Positions 10,601 to 25,600 of a DNA stretch of 27,590 nucleotides are shown piece by piece. This stretch comes from CAVQEK01 sp964596645 (GTDB lineage: Bacteria > Bacteroidota > Bacteroidia > Cytophagales > Cyclobacteriaceae). Location: positions 1 to 27,590 of the forward strand of contig CAZQVB010000051.1 in the NCBI GenBank assembly GCA_964596645.1, in the 5' to 3' direction. Made by a program: the position numbers and the translations under genes. Under the pieces are notes generated by a model. It ran no database searches, had not been told where the DNA came from, and was given only the letters and a program-made list of their open reading frames with translations. Numbering within the stretch: the stretch's first letter is position 1; every line of letters begins with the position of its first letter.

Positions 10601-13600
10601 GAGAGTGTGAGTTGGTGCAGTGTTTCTACGTCGTTGCAGATGGTGCCCAGCGTTTTGCCCAGGTTATCTACCACCGCTTTGCCATCGTACAGCTGCACCT
10701 GCTTCATCAGTATTTCCATAGAAGCCATCGTGTCGGCTTCGGCGCTGTGGGCATCGTGCAGTGTTTTCTGGCAGTAGAACTGATAGGCTGCACCGAGTGT
10801 GCGCTTCTCCATCAGGTGAAAAATCTTTTGTGAGTCGATGAGGCGGCGGCGGCTTATGTCGAAATCCTGACCGGCACGCAAAAATTCTTCAACCAGCATG
10901 GGCACATCAAAGCGAATGATGTTGAACCCGGCCAGATCGCAGCCCTCCAGAAATTTGGCCAGGTCGCGGGCTATGTCTTTGAAGAGCGGCTTGTCCTTCA
11001 CATCATCGTCATAAATTCCATGAATAAGGCTGGTTTCCGCAGGTATGGGCATGCCAGGATTGATGCGCTCGGTACGCGTGTACTGCTCGCCATTGGGCAT
11101 CACCTTTACAATAGAGATTTCCACCACCCGATCGCGCGACACGTTGATGCCGGTGGTCTCCAGGTCAAAAAAGGCAAGCGGGTTTTTTAAATGCAGATTC
11201 ATGGTGCGGTGTGTTATGCAATGAAATTATGATTTGGTTATGACCTTTTCTGCCAACTGCTGCAGGTTCAGGTTGCTGAAGTTGCCCGAACTCATCAACA
11301 GCAGGTTGTGTCGCGTCCACGACTGGTTCAGCAGGTGGGCTTCCAATGCCTGTATATCGGTAAACACCTTCAGGTTGTCAAAATTGAATGCCTGAACCAC
11401 ATCCTCAATTTGCAGGCGCGTGCTTTCGTCTGTTTTCAGGCTTTTGGGGTTGTAGTACACGCAAGCCTCATCGGCTGCTTTCAGGGTATCCTGGTAGTTG
11501 GTGATGAATACCTTGTTCAGGCTGCTGAAGGTGTGCAGCTCCAGGCAGGCGGTGAGTTTTCGGTCCTGGTGCTTTTCTTTCAAGGCGGCCGTGGTAGCTT
11601 CTACCTTGGAGGGTGCGTGGGCATAGTCCAGAAATATCGCCGTATCTCCTTGCTCCCTGAGCAGTTGCAGCCGCTTGCTGGCCCCTTCGAAAGACTGTAT
11701 GGCTTCATAAAAAGTTTCTTCTGCTATACCAATGCGCTGAAGCACGATCTTGGCGCCGTTCAGGTTGAGCATATTGTGCCTGCCAAATATTTTCACCGGC
11801 ACCTTACCTTCATCTGTCTTCAGATAATTAATGCCATTTTCCGGTTCGTACGGATGCACCGCATAGTGAAACTGGTTCACATCTCTGCGCTCATTGCTGG
11901 CAATGACCATGGCCATATCGTCATCTTCACAAAAGACCAATGTGCCGGCCTTGGGCGTGGCGTCGGCAAACATCTCAAACTGGCGCACATAGTCGTCTAC
12001 CGTTTCAAAGGCATTGATGTGGTCCCAGGCTATGCCGCTGATGAGGCCGATGTGGTGCTCGTAGTGAAGAAATTTTGGTGTTTTGTCCAGTGCCGATGAG
12101 AAGTATTCATCACCCTCTATCACGATCACCGGCGCATCGGAGAGCTTCACAATGTTGCTAAACCCATCGAGGTGTGCGCCTATCACGTAGTCAAATTCGC
12201 GCTGCGCATATTTCAACACGTGCATTATCATAGCCGTAATGGTCGTTTTGCCATGACTACCTGCTATGATGATCCGCTGCTTATCTTCAGACTGCAGGCG
12301 TATGTATTCGGGAAAAGAATACATTTTAATACCCAGCGCTTTGGCTTTTTGTATTTCCGGGTTGTTCTCCCTGGCGTGCATGCCCAGTATCACGGCATCT
12401 ATGTCTGGGGTGATGTTTTCCTCATGCCAGCCCATAGGCTCAGGCAGCAATCCATGCTTGGCCAGTCGCGATTTTGAAGGTTCGTATATCTCGTCGTCGG
12501 AGCCGCTTACGTGCAGGCCTTTTATCTTCAGTGCTATGGCCAGGCTGTGCATTACGCTGCCACCGATGGCAATGAAATGCACGCGCTCCTGCTTGCTTGC
12601 TTTCATAGTAATTTTGAAAAAATAGTGGAAGCCAAAATTATGATTTTTAGCTGTGCGGGCAAATTATAGCCGGCAACTGTCGGCAAAGAGAACACAGGCT
12701 GCGGATATGGCGATGTGCACAGTGTGTGAATAAGCCGTGGATAACTCAAATATCGGTGGATAACCGGCCCCTTTGGGTGTGGAAAAATAGCAAATAACTA
12801 TTGAGGCTAATCTTTCATTGCCATTTGGCGAAGCCATAAGTTTGTGGCCGTTAGCATTTTTTCTTCTACCACAACAACTTAAATTTCTGGTATGGACAGT
12901 GGCAAATCATCCCTTAGGCTGGGTCATAAAACCCGCACGCTGCGATCGCACGACATAGAGAGCAGCCTGGGGAAGTTGCCCCCACAGTCCATAGAGCTTG
13001 AAGAGGCCGTGCTTGGTGCCCTCATGCTGGAGAAAGATGCCCTCAATGCCGTCATCGATCTGCTGAAGCCGGAAAGCTTTTATCGCGACAGCCATCAGGA
13101 AATATACCGCGCCATTGTAGACCTGTTCAACAACTCGGAACCCGTCGATATGCTCACGGTGACGAGCCAGTTGCGCAAAGTCGGTAAGCTGGAGCTGGCT
13201 GGCGGCGCTTACTACATCACTGAGCTCACTACCCGGGTGAGCTCTGCGGCCAATGTGGAATTTCACGCCCGCATCATCACAGAAAATGCCATAAAACGTG
13301 AGCTGATCCGCATAGCCACAGAGATACACCGCGAGGCCTACGAAGACACCACCGATGTGTTTGCGTTGCTCGACAGAACCGAGCAATCACTCTTCGATGT
13401 GTCGGAGATCAACATTCGGAAAAACTACGCCGACATGCGTTCGCTCATGCATGAGGCCATTACCGAACTGGAAGCACGAAAAAATCACAGCGACGGACTC
13501 ACCGGTGTGCCGACCGGCTTCACTGCGCTCGACCGCGTGACGTCGGGCTGGCAAAAGTCCGACCTGGTGATCATAGCTGCGCGGCCCGGTATGGGTAAAA

Positions 13601-16600
13601 CAGCCTTTGTAGTGTCCGCCATGCGCAATGCGGCGGTGGACTTCAAGCGGCCGGTGGCCATTTTCTCGCTGGAGATGTCGAGTGTACAGCTGGTGAACAG
13701 GTTGATATCTGCCGAGGCCGAGCTGGACAGTGAGAAGATAAAGAAAGGCAATCTGCAGGAATATGAGTGGGAGCAACTGGTACACAAGACCGCCAAGCTG
13801 TCGGAGGCACCCATATTTATTGACGACACACCGGCCCTGTCGATACTTGAGCTGCGTGCCAAAGCGCGCAAGCTGGTGTCTCAGCACCAGGTAGAGGTGA
13901 TCATCATCGACTACCTGCAACTGATGACGGGCGACTCCTCCAAAAGTGGCGGAGGCTCCGGCAACCGCGAACAGGAAATAGCCAGCATATCGCGCTCACT
14001 GAAAACCATTGCTAAAGAGCTGAATGTGCCCATCATCGCTCTATCGCAGCTCAGCCGGGCTGTAGAAGTGCGCGGTGGCGACAAAAAACCTCAACTCAGC
14101 GACCTGCGCGAGTCGGGCTCCATAGAGCAGGACGCCGATATGGTGATGTTCCTCTACCGGCCCGAGTACTACGGCATCACTGCCGACGAAGAAGGCAATA
14201 ACATGCAGGGTGTGGGAGAGGTGATCATAGCCAAGCACCGCAACGGATCGCTCGATACCACCCGTCTTAAGTTCATCGGCAAGTTTACCAAATTTTGCGA
14301 CCTGGAAATGTCCGGCAGTATGGGCGCATTTCCTACCCCAAGCACCCTGGGCCAGTTCGACTCCACCACCAACACGATGACCTTTCAAAGCAAGGCCAAT
14401 CACCACGAGGACAAAGGCCCTGCAGGCCCGGCAGCCACAGATGATGAACCGCCGTTTTGATGTGCCACACGCTCAGGCATCAATACCCTGATCTACACCG
14501 GCGTAAACTATACTATCCGGTCATGGGCTGGGCAGTGTTATTTTTTGTCTTTTACAGAAATATGAGTTTGAGGCTGGTGGACTGGTAAACTGGTAGAATA
14601 GCTCAAAGCTTACACGAGTAGATTGGTAGACTGGTGGAATGGTAGAATGGATGACTGAAAGCTAAAAGATTATGAGGTTACATGGTGAAACGCCAAATTC
14701 AATACAGGGCAGTCATGTAAAGCACGACAAACAATCACTTTGCGAACTTCGCGTATTCCTTGTGATCATTGCGGTTTATAAAGACGGTCATCCTGAACTC
14801 GTTTCAGGATCTGCCAAAATGAGTAATCAGATGCTGAAATAACTGCAGCATGACCAGCCGAGAGAGGGCGGACGAAAAAAAATTAATCATTCTGGCAAGC
14901 TGCCTACCCCGTCATTGTGAGCGAAGCGAAACAATCTGCTGGCTATTGTGAGCCACTCTGTTAGCATCATCTGTAATGACCTGTGTTTGGCAGGCCACGC
15001 AAATCAATTGGCTTTTGCTTTTAGCTGGTATCACAATTGTCTTACCTGGATTTGGTCAATTTTGCTTTGAGCTTTCAGCCTTGAGCTTTCAGCTTAGCCA
15101 CCATTTTACTAATCTACTAATCCACCGATATGCCCGTTATTTTGACCGGCCGGCGTGCATTATCTGGGGCCTTTGCCAAAAGCGAACAGATCCTGAAACA
15201 AGTTCAGGATGACTTAAAGGGTTGGTGCATGCGCCTGGGGCCAGCCGCACGAATTGTCCTGTAGTCCACAGACCATGGAAATGGTTGCACGCCGGCTGTA
15301 TTGACTGGCCGTCGCCCTTAACACGCGGCGGCCGATGCCAATAGCCGACAGATGCTGAAACAAGTTCAGCAAGACCGTATGAGAGAGGGGGGAAGGACAA
15401 AGAATTTCATCGTCGATTGGCTTTTGCTTTTAACTATTCCAACTATCGTCCGACCTGGATTTGGTCAATTTTGCTTTGAGCTTTCAGCCTTGAGCTTTCA
15501 GCTTTACCACCAACCCGCCATTCTACTAATCCACAATTTAGCTATCCCGACTATCGTCTGACCTATAATTGGACAATTTTGCTTTCAGCCTTGAGCTTTC
15601 AGCTTTACCACCAACCCACCACTCTACTAATCCACTAATCACTAGTTCCCCCCTTCCCTGCCCTTCACGCCTTGCAAATCCGCACGCATCGTGCTTTTCA
15701 TGCTTTTGAACACGGAAAACTATTGTCTCAGAAAAATTTCATTTAATTTCAAGGGGTCAATGCAAACGTTTGCACGGACTGAGAAAAAATTACCGAGAGG
15801 ATGCGGCGGATGTACGCCATCAACAGTTTGTCCGTTTGCTATGCGGCATCCTAATAATTTTTGTTGCCTATGAAACCCATTAACAGAAGACAGTTTGTGC
15901 GGAATAGCGCTACGGCCGCTGCCGGCTTGTATACCCTTCCCCTGTCACAGGCTTTTGCCAAAAAGAGAAAGGTAAGCGCCAACGACAAGATTCACCTGGG
16001 GCTCATCGGTTGCCGTGGTGTGGGCTGGGCCAATCTCAAATCGCACCTCAAAATACCCGACGTAGAGTTTATCGGCCTGTGCGACGTAGACCAAACGGTC
16101 CTCGATGAGCGCAATGCCGAATTCAAAGAAATGACCGGAAAGAAGCTGAAGGAATACCGCGACTTCCGAAAAATGCTGGAAAACAAAGACCTGGATGCCG
16201 TCATCATAGCCACGCCAGATCATTGGCATGCCTTGCAGACAATATATGCCTGCGAAGCCGGGAAAGACATTTATGTTGAAAAGCCATTGGCCAACAAGCT
16301 GGATGAATGCGACGCCATGGTGAACGCCGTGCGCCACTTTCAGCGGGTGTGCCAGGTAGGTCAGCAACAGCAAAGCGCGCCCCATTGGCAAAATGCCATT
16401 CGCTACGTACACACCGGCAACCTGGGCAAGATACGCACCGTAAAGACCTGGGCCTACATCGACTGGAAAGGCGCTGTGCCCGTGCTGCCCGATCAGCCGG
16501 CACCCAAAGGGGTAGACTACGATATGTGGCTGGGACCGGCACCCGATCATCCCTTCAACCCCAACCGTTTTCATTTCACCTTCCGCTGGTTCTGGGACTA

Positions 16601-19600
16601 TGCCGGTGGCCTGATGACAGACTGGGGAGTGCATATGCTCGACATGGCCTTATACGGTATGCAATCGGAAGGGCCAAAATCGGTGATGGCGTTGGGCGGT
16701 AAGTTTGCCTACCCCGATGATGCGCAGCAAACACCCGATACCCTGCAAGCCTCCTACGACTTTGGTGATTATATACTGCAATGGGAGCATACCATTGGCA
16801 TAGCACAAGGCCCCTACAATCGCAAGCACGGCGTAGCCTTTGTAGGAGAAAATGGCACTTTGGTGGTCGATCGTGGTGGCTGGGAAGTGCTCCCTGAACC
16901 CGATCGGGCCGCCGGGGAAGGCCAATACCGCATGGAGCGCATACCACTGCAACACCCCCAGGGAAATGACCGCGACTTTCACGCTCAAAACTTTATTGAA
17001 TGTATAAAAAGTCGGCAAGACCCCGTCTGCACCATCGAGCACGGCGCCAATGTGGCCAGGGTGGCGCATCTGGGCAATGCCGCATATCGCCTCGGGCGAA
17101 AGGTGAATTGGGATGTAAACACACATCAGTTTATTGATGACAAAGAGGCCGCGCAACTGGCCAAAGCTGAGTACAGAGCACCTTGGAAACTAAAAGAATA
17201 CTAAACGCGCTGGAAACGGCGCATTCATGAGATACACTTTTATACTACCTTAATTCAAAGCTCAATTATGGAAACAAAGAATAGCACATCCCGACGGGAT
17301 TTTGTAAAGAAAACAGCACTCGGTGCTGCTGGCCTCACCATAGGCCTCAGCGCCAAGAGCTATGGTCGCATCATCGGTGCCAATGACCGCATATCAGTGG
17401 GTATTGTAGGATTTTCCAATAGGTTCAAAGGCTCTTTGCTGCCGGCTTTCCTGCAACATGCCGATGATCTGAATTATGAATTCGTGGCAGTGTCTGACAT
17501 CTGGAACCGCCGTCGCGATGAAGCCCAGGAGCATCTTCAAAGCAAATACGGAAAGAAAATATCGGCCTACCGCAACAATGAGGAATTGTACGAAAAGCAA
17601 AAGCCCGATGCCGTCATCATCAGCACGGCTGACTTTCAGCACGCGTTGCACTGCAAAGAGGCTGTGGAAGCCGGCTGCGATGCCTACGTAGAAAAGCCCT
17701 TTGCTGAAACAATGGACGACGCCAAAGCAGGCCTCGATGCCGTAAAGGCCACAAAGAAGATAGTACAGATCGGCTCTCAGCGCCGCAGTGGCAACAACTA
17801 CCATGCGGCAGAAAAGTACATTAAGTCAGGAAAATTTGGCGACCTGGTGGCCGTAGAGATGACATGGAACGTAAACCAGCCCGGTCGCTGGCGGCTGCCG
17901 GAGCTCACCCAGCAGATCAAGGAAAGCGACACCGACTGGAAGCGCTACCTGATGAACCGCCCGTACGAAGCCTGGGATCCACGCAAATATTTGGAATACC
18001 GGCTTTTCTGGCCCTATTCTTCCGGCATACCCGGGCAGTGGATGTCGCACCAGATCGACACCGTGCACTGGTTTAGCGGTCTGGATCACCCACGCAGTGT
18101 GGCAGCCAATGGCGGCATATACCTGTGGCAAGATGGCCGGGAAAATTTCGACACCATGACGGCCGTGTTTGATTATGGCCCTCAGGACAATAAAAAAGAC
18201 GGCTTTCAGGTGATCTACTCCTCCCGCTTCACCAACTCTGCCGGCGGTACCAAAGAAATATACTACTCCAATGGCGGTGAACTGAACCTGGACACCAACA
18301 TGGTGACGCCCAACGGCGGCCTCAATAAAGGCCATGCCTCGGCGATGGGAATGGAACCCAACCTGCTCGACACTTTCTCACTATCGGAAGCCGCCGGCCC
18401 CGTAGTGACCGACGCCAATACCGGTGCCGACAACATGACCAGCATGCATATGCGCAACTGGATGGAAAGTGTGCGAAGCCGCAAAGAGCCACACGCACCG
18501 GCTCGCGTGGGCTACAACCACTCCGTGGCGAATATCATGACCACAGCCGCCCTGCGTACCGGTGAGTTCGTCACATTCGATGAAAAAAGACAGGAAGTGC
18601 TGGCAGGCGGTAAGGTGTTCAAATACTAAAAAGTGCCCGAATACTAGCGCGTCTTTTTTTATATAAATTAAATCTAATTGGGCGTCTGCCGGCTTGTACG
18701 GCAGGCGCCCTACCCTTCCCAAATGATGAAAAACATAAAATATCTGAAAGCAATGGCTGGTATGGCCATTGCTTTTTCATTCACCTGCTGTGCTAACAAA
18801 GAAAATACAACAGAAACTGTGCAAGAGCAACCAAAGGATCGTATTCAACTTGTGGCCGATTCAGCAAATCGCCGGGTAGATGTGCTGGCAGATGGGGCGC
18901 TCATGACTGCCTACATTTACCCCGAAACGATAAAAAAGCCGGTGCTGTACCCGCTCACCACCGTCAACGGCACGAAGATCACGCGTGGATTTCCGCTCGA
19001 GCAGATTGCCGGCGAACGGGTCGATCATCCGCACCATGTGGGCATGTGGCTCAACTACGGCGATGTAAACGGCCTGGATTTTTGGAATAACTCCGAAGCC
19101 ATACCGGCAGAGAAAAGGGATGGCTACGGCACCATCGTACATAAAGAGGTGCTGAAGGCGCAAGGCGGCCATGACTCCGGTACGCTAGAGGTGCTGATGC
19201 ATTGGCTGGCACCCGATGGTACTGTACTGCTGGAAGAGCGTACTCAATTTATCTTTTCGCAGCAAGACAGCGCCAACATCATTGACAGAATGACTACACT
19301 CACTGCACAAGATCAACCGGTTTTATTTACCGACAACAAAGAAGGCGCCCTGGGCATACGCGTGACGCGCGCACTGGAGCACCCCTCAGACAAGCCGGAG
19401 ATATTTACCGATGCCAGTGGCAACCCCACCGATGTGCCCACACTGAACAATGACGGCGTCACCGGTCGCTACTACAGCAGCGCCGGCCACGAAGGCGACG
19501 ATGTGTGGGGCACCCGGGCCGACTGGGTCAATCTGGCCGGCGTGGTTGATGGAGAAACGGTGAATCTGGTGATACTCGATCATCCTGGCAATGTGGGCTA

Positions 19601-22600
19601 CCCCACCTACTGGCACGCACGGGGCTATGGTCTTTTTGCTGCCAATCCGCTCGGACAAAAAGCGTTGAGCGACGGGAAAGAGGAGTTGAATTTCAGCCTC
19701 CAGTCAGGCGAAAGCACCACCTTCAAATACCGGGTGATCATAGCCACGGGCGACAAGCTGAAGGCGGAGCCACTTCATGCTGCTTTTCAGGATTTCAGCA
19801 AGCAATAGCATGAAATAGCGCGCATGATGCTGCGGCAGGTATTGCCAAAATTGCGCAATGTGTATATTTGACAACCACATGGTTGCCGGTGCGCTGGTAG
19901 CGGTATTGCTTGTTGGTTTTCTGCTCAAAGCTACCCTGCAGTGACGTTCATTACGGCGTGGGCTGCATTGGCCATGTGGAGCAAACATTTACCTATAAAT
20001 AAATCAGTACGATGCTACTTAAAAAATCTTTTCTTGCCTTCACATTGGTATGGTGCCTTGGCTATGGCGCGCTGGCGCAAGGCAGCAGCGCCGGCAGCGT
20101 CGAAATTGTAAAAAGCAAATTTAAGAACCTGCTTGCCAAAGATGCCCGGGTGGAGAAGGTGGCAGATGGATTTAAGTTTACGGAAGGGCCGGTGTGGCAT
20201 CCGGAAGGTTATTTGTTGTTCAGCGATATACCTGCCAATGTCATTTATAAATACACGCCAGGTGAAACCCCGGTGGTGTATCTGGAAAATGCCGGCTTTG
20301 CAGGTAGTCGGGAAGCTTCCAATGGCCGGGGGTCCAACGGCCTCACATTCGATGCAGATGGCAAGCTGCTGATCACGCAGCACGGAGCGCGGCAAATAGT
20401 ACGAATGGATAGTGAAGAATCTTTCACGCCCATAGCGCGGCAGTACATGGGCAAGCGCCTCAACAGCCCCAACGACCTGGTGGCGCATTCCAATGGCACC
20501 ATTTATTTCACCGATCCGCCCTATGGCTTGCCCAAAGGTGCCGACGATCCTGCGAAAGAATTGCCCGTACAGGGACTTTATGTTCTTAATAAAGGCAACC
20601 TGCAACTAGCCGACGACAGCATGGACAAGCCCAACGGCGTGGCGCTGTCGCCCGACGAAGATTATCTGTACGTCGCCAGCCGCGAAGGCGAGAATAAAAA
20701 ATACTACCGGTACAAAGTAGCCAAAGATGGCAGCTTAAGTGACCGGACCTTGTTTTTCGATGCATCGGCTATGGGCAATGGCTCGCCCGACGGCATAAAA
20801 GTAGATGTGAAAGGCAATGTATATTGCACAGGCCCGAAAGGGGTGTTGGTACTGAGCGACAATGGCGAACTCATCGGCATCATCTCACCAGCCGAACAAC
20901 CCGCCAACCTGGCCTGGGGTGGCCCCAAGGGCAAAACACTGTACATGACCTGCCGCACAGGCCTGTACAAAATAGAAATGGATGTAGAGGGCATACGGCC
21001 GCAATTCTAACATTTCGGCCAGGTCGGACGATAGTCAGACCGTGTTGTTGTGCGCTGATGCAAGCCATTCCGCATCGCAATTGACTAGAGGATAATCCAG
21101 CCATAATATTGTGCCTGGGCTGTGGCCGGTCCGACTGTCGGCTGCCTGTACTCATCCGCGACAGTCATGCCGTGTTACTTTGTCTCCGAATCAAAAAAGA
21201 TCATTGACTATAGCCCACTTTCATTGATCAATCTTTTACTGATATTCTTACCGGCTTAAGTTCTTCAAAAAATATATCGTCGTTGGGCACGAAGAAGCTG
21301 AGGCCGGTGATGTTGAGGTTGTTGTCCATATCAAACTTGAGCGTGCCAAACTCAAACCACGCCTGTGGCTCGTCCCAAACAATCTCCCACACATCGTAGT
21401 GCCAATGTTTCAGTTGTGCGCCCAGCGCCGGAGAATGCTCAAAGCTCAGTTGCAGTACATTCTCTTTTAGCCCAACTTCTATAAGCCCATATATGTCGCT
21501 CTTATAATGGCCTTGGTATGCTTCTATTGGCAGTGAGGGCTGGGTGTTGAGTTTTCTTGCTGCCCTGGCATCGGCCACCCGTGTGTCTTTTTCTCTGCTC
21601 TGCATTGCCTGTGCCCATAGTTTCTCCGACCAGTCAGGCGGCTCTACGCCGAGCATGGCATCGAGCGCGTAGTACGTGGCCGCCATTATGGGGCTTTGCA
21701 CGCCATTGGTGAGCACCACTACACCCAGCTTCTCATCGGGCAGCATGGTCACGGCGCTGATCATACCGTCGTAGCCACCGGTATGCCCCACCCTGAAATG
21801 GCCCCGGTAGTCGCTGATCCCCCAACCCAGGCCATAGCCACTAAAATTTTGCTCCAGCGCATTGGGCGAAATATGGTTCACTACAAAATTATTGTGTGGT
21901 GTCCACAGTTTGTTCCAGCTGGCAGGGGCAAGTACGGTATCGCCCTGCCATATGCCGTGGTTCATATTGAAAATCATCCATGAGGCTACATCTTCCACAC
22001 TCGAAATAAGGCCCCCTGTTGCACCTACTGCATCCCAGTTAGTCCAGGCAATGGGCACATTCTCATCGTTCTGCCGGGCATGGGGCTGTGCCACATTGTC
22101 GAGCGCTTCGATCTTCTGAATTCCGGTCTGGGTTCTTCCCATATTCAATGGGTTAAGAAAACGCTCACTGACGTTGTCAGCCCAGCTCTTGCCCGTAACG
22201 GCGCGAATGACTTCTCCCGCTGTCACATACATCAGATTGGAATAGCCATAACCCGCCCTGAAATCGTAGGCAGGACGGAGGTGCGGCAGGCGTTCGATTA
22301 TTTCTTTGGCTGTGAGCTCCGACTTGTACCAGATCACGTCGCCACTGAATGTACCCAATCCGGCCCGGTGGCAGAGCAAATCTTCAATGGTCACTTCCTC
22401 ACTTACATACTGATCGTACATTTTGAAGTACGGCAAGTAATCACGCACTTTATCCGTCCAACTCAGCTTGCCCTCTTGTACCAGGGCTGCCAAAATGGAT
22501 GCGGTAAAAGCTTTTGAATTGGAAGCTATCGCGTAGAGGGTCTGCCCATCTGGCGTTCGCCCGCTGCCTGCTTTGAGGGTTCCATAGCCCTTGTTAAAAA

Positions 22601-25600
22601 TCAGTTTTCCCTCTTTAACAATACCGACGGACATACCAGGCACATCCCAGGCGCGCTGCATTTGTGTGAAGTACCGGTCTATCTGCTGCAGGTCGACCTG
22701 GGCGTGTGCGGTAAAGGAAAGAAACAGAAGAAGTAAAAAAGGCCATTTGTACATATGGATAGCTGGTCTGTTCTTTTTAATCATTTATAAAGATTTTTAC
22801 ATCCAATGGATTAGTGGGTGTGATGTGCATGTTGGGTTACAGCAGGCTTATCTCTTATTTCCCTTAAAAACCATTGTGGCTTGCTTTCCTGTTATATTAA
22901 TCCAACATAGGTATAGTCAACCAAGTTTGAATTGCTGTAATTTTTTTTCAAGTTTGACAAGTCATTCAGCCGTTGCTGTACGGAAGAGCATGAGTTCAAA
23001 AATGGCAGTATCACCTGTATTTCTGTTATCATCACTTGTAGTTGCCTCCGCGATGTTAATTTGATACGGATTGCTTGTAGGTAACAACCGCATCGACAGG
23101 GTCTACGTTGATCTCAAGGTTGTGGCTTCTCGACCGTAGATGTAATGTTCCTCCACCCCATTTCTGTTCAATAATCTTGTCACCAAAACTCACTTCATAG
23201 GCATTCCACGCTTCATACTTCACTTTTTCTCCATCTTGCCAAACGGCAGGAAGTACGCCCGCCGGAAATATGAACTGCGTTCCTTTAGTATAGGGAGGAT
23301 TATCCTTTGCCAGAGGTATATGAAGTTGATATGTCGCTGAAGGCTGGTAGTGCATTCTCATTTTGTTACCTAACGTACTGGTATATTCTACTTGATCGTC
23401 GCTTAGTTGAACAAACCTGGACTTAGCCTGCACTTTACTTTTGAAATTTTTATAGGTTCCAAATTGTTTTTGTGTGCCAACTTCAAGCGCCAACGCGCCA
23501 AGCGTACGTTTATCAACCGACCAAATTATTTTCTGGTAGGTTGTGTCTTGATGAAATGGCAGTGCCTGTATGTCGATGCTATTGATTGATTGAAATGCCG
23601 CGTATACACCATTTCCCAAATTGATAAATATGTTTTTATCCACTTGCTCCAGTACTACTTCTTTTGGCGTTGCTATCCAAAAATTATCTGTTTGTGTTAT
23701 AAGCCGCACCATTACATTTCGATATTGGGCAATTTGTTCCAACGGCCATCGTCCTGCCATCGTAGACATCTCACCTGCATTTCCGAAAACATGCAAGGTT
23801 CCATTGGTACTCCCTTTCACAGCCAATCGCCACAAGCTTTCTTCAGAAAATGTTCCGATCCGTCCGTCGGGTCGGTTGCTTGCCAAGCTTACCAGTGAGT
23901 AGTTCTCATCCATAAAAATCGTTTCAAACTCAAACCGTCTTGATTTTGATGTCTTGCCATTCCAATCAGCATAATTATCATTGTCTAAATGATAAAATGG
24001 TTTGGCACTTCTTATTTCAACAGGCAGATTAAATTTACGTTGTGCAATATCAATCAATACTTGTGGTGGCCTATACGTAGAGTAAGGGGCCACGCCAACA
24101 AAATCTTTTAAGTCTTTTGATGAAAAGTCATCTTTGTAGGTAGGAGGATGTTCGGTATCGGTAAAGTACAAATAATTATATCCCCATACTGATCCTGAAA
24201 ATGGTTGATAAGCCGTTGATTTTGCGCGTACATCACCTGCAGCAAAAAAACCATCGAGATAATGTATCGCAGCTTCCGCCACCATCCAGTCCAGACCTGC
24301 TTTTGCCCTTCTCTTCATTTCTATATCATCCGTATACCCATACAAAACCAGTAGCGGATTGAAGGTATGTGCCCAATAGTTATTGGAATTCCATTCCACA
24401 CGACCTGCATTGTACAGAGCTCGGATCAAGTTCTTCATGAATTGATCAAAGAATTTTATTCGTAGCGTGTCCTGCAATTCATGAGCAAACAGATAGCCAC
24501 CCATACGTGCCATCCAATTGAAATTTTCTGAATTAAACTCCGTCCCATCCGGATACGAAGGAGGCAAATAAATAGGATCCATGTATCCATCGGTGCGCGA
24601 TAGAAAACACCAAGCCGAATCATATAATTGCTTGCGCGCCTGATGAAGCTGATCATCGGGAAGCTTTGATTTATATTCGAAAAAATACTGCGCGTAGCCT
24701 GGAAGGGTGAAAGGTTTGTAGAAGCTACCAGCCCATTTGCTCTGCATCAGACCACTACCTGTGGTACGTATTAGTAACGAAATGCTATCTGGATACTCCC
24801 TTAATTTATACATCCGTGCAAGTAACATAGGCCATTGCCGTTTTCCTGCATCAGGATCCTCATTAGCATCCATTAGGTCAACTTTGAAGCTTTGACTATT
24901 CAACATATTAGAAAGTCTTTGCTGATAGCCTATTTCCCAACTGGGATCGGGAATTGCACTAAGCGGATCTATAGTAGTATATCGCTGTTGTGCCTGCGCA
25001 CCAAAAAATAAGATTGAAAAAAATATATATACGAATGTTCTTGACAAGGTGCTGTTGATACTTATAAAAAAGAAAATGTGCATTACGAGAAGGAAGCTTG
25101 TCTAATTATCGCACATCGAACCACTCAGGTATATGATGTCGCCGGTCCTTTCGTATTCTACGCCTGTCGAGAATTGAAGAAGTTCGAGTGTTTCTTCTAA
25201 TGTTTCCTTATGAATGCGCGCTGTGAGCACACAAGTAGTTGGTGGATTTTTCTGAAAAATTATTTCCACATCATACCAGCGCTGTAAAGCTCTTACAACA
25301 TTTGAAATGGGTTCACTATCAAAACGAAGTGTTCCTTCACGCCACGTTGTGTAATCAGAAGCTGTAACATTGGAAACAGAAATTTCTTTTGAAGTCCTAT
25401 TAAAAACAGCTCTCTCATTTGGCTCCAATTGCTGAGTTTCACGAGTTAAAAGATTTTGTTTTGCTACCACTACTGTGCCACGCACCAGTACGGCCTCACT
25501 TGTTTCATCGTCTTGATAAGACTTTACCGTAAAGGCAGTTCCCAATACCGTGACGAATATATCATTTGTATAAACAATGAAGGGCCGGGTCGGGTCTTCC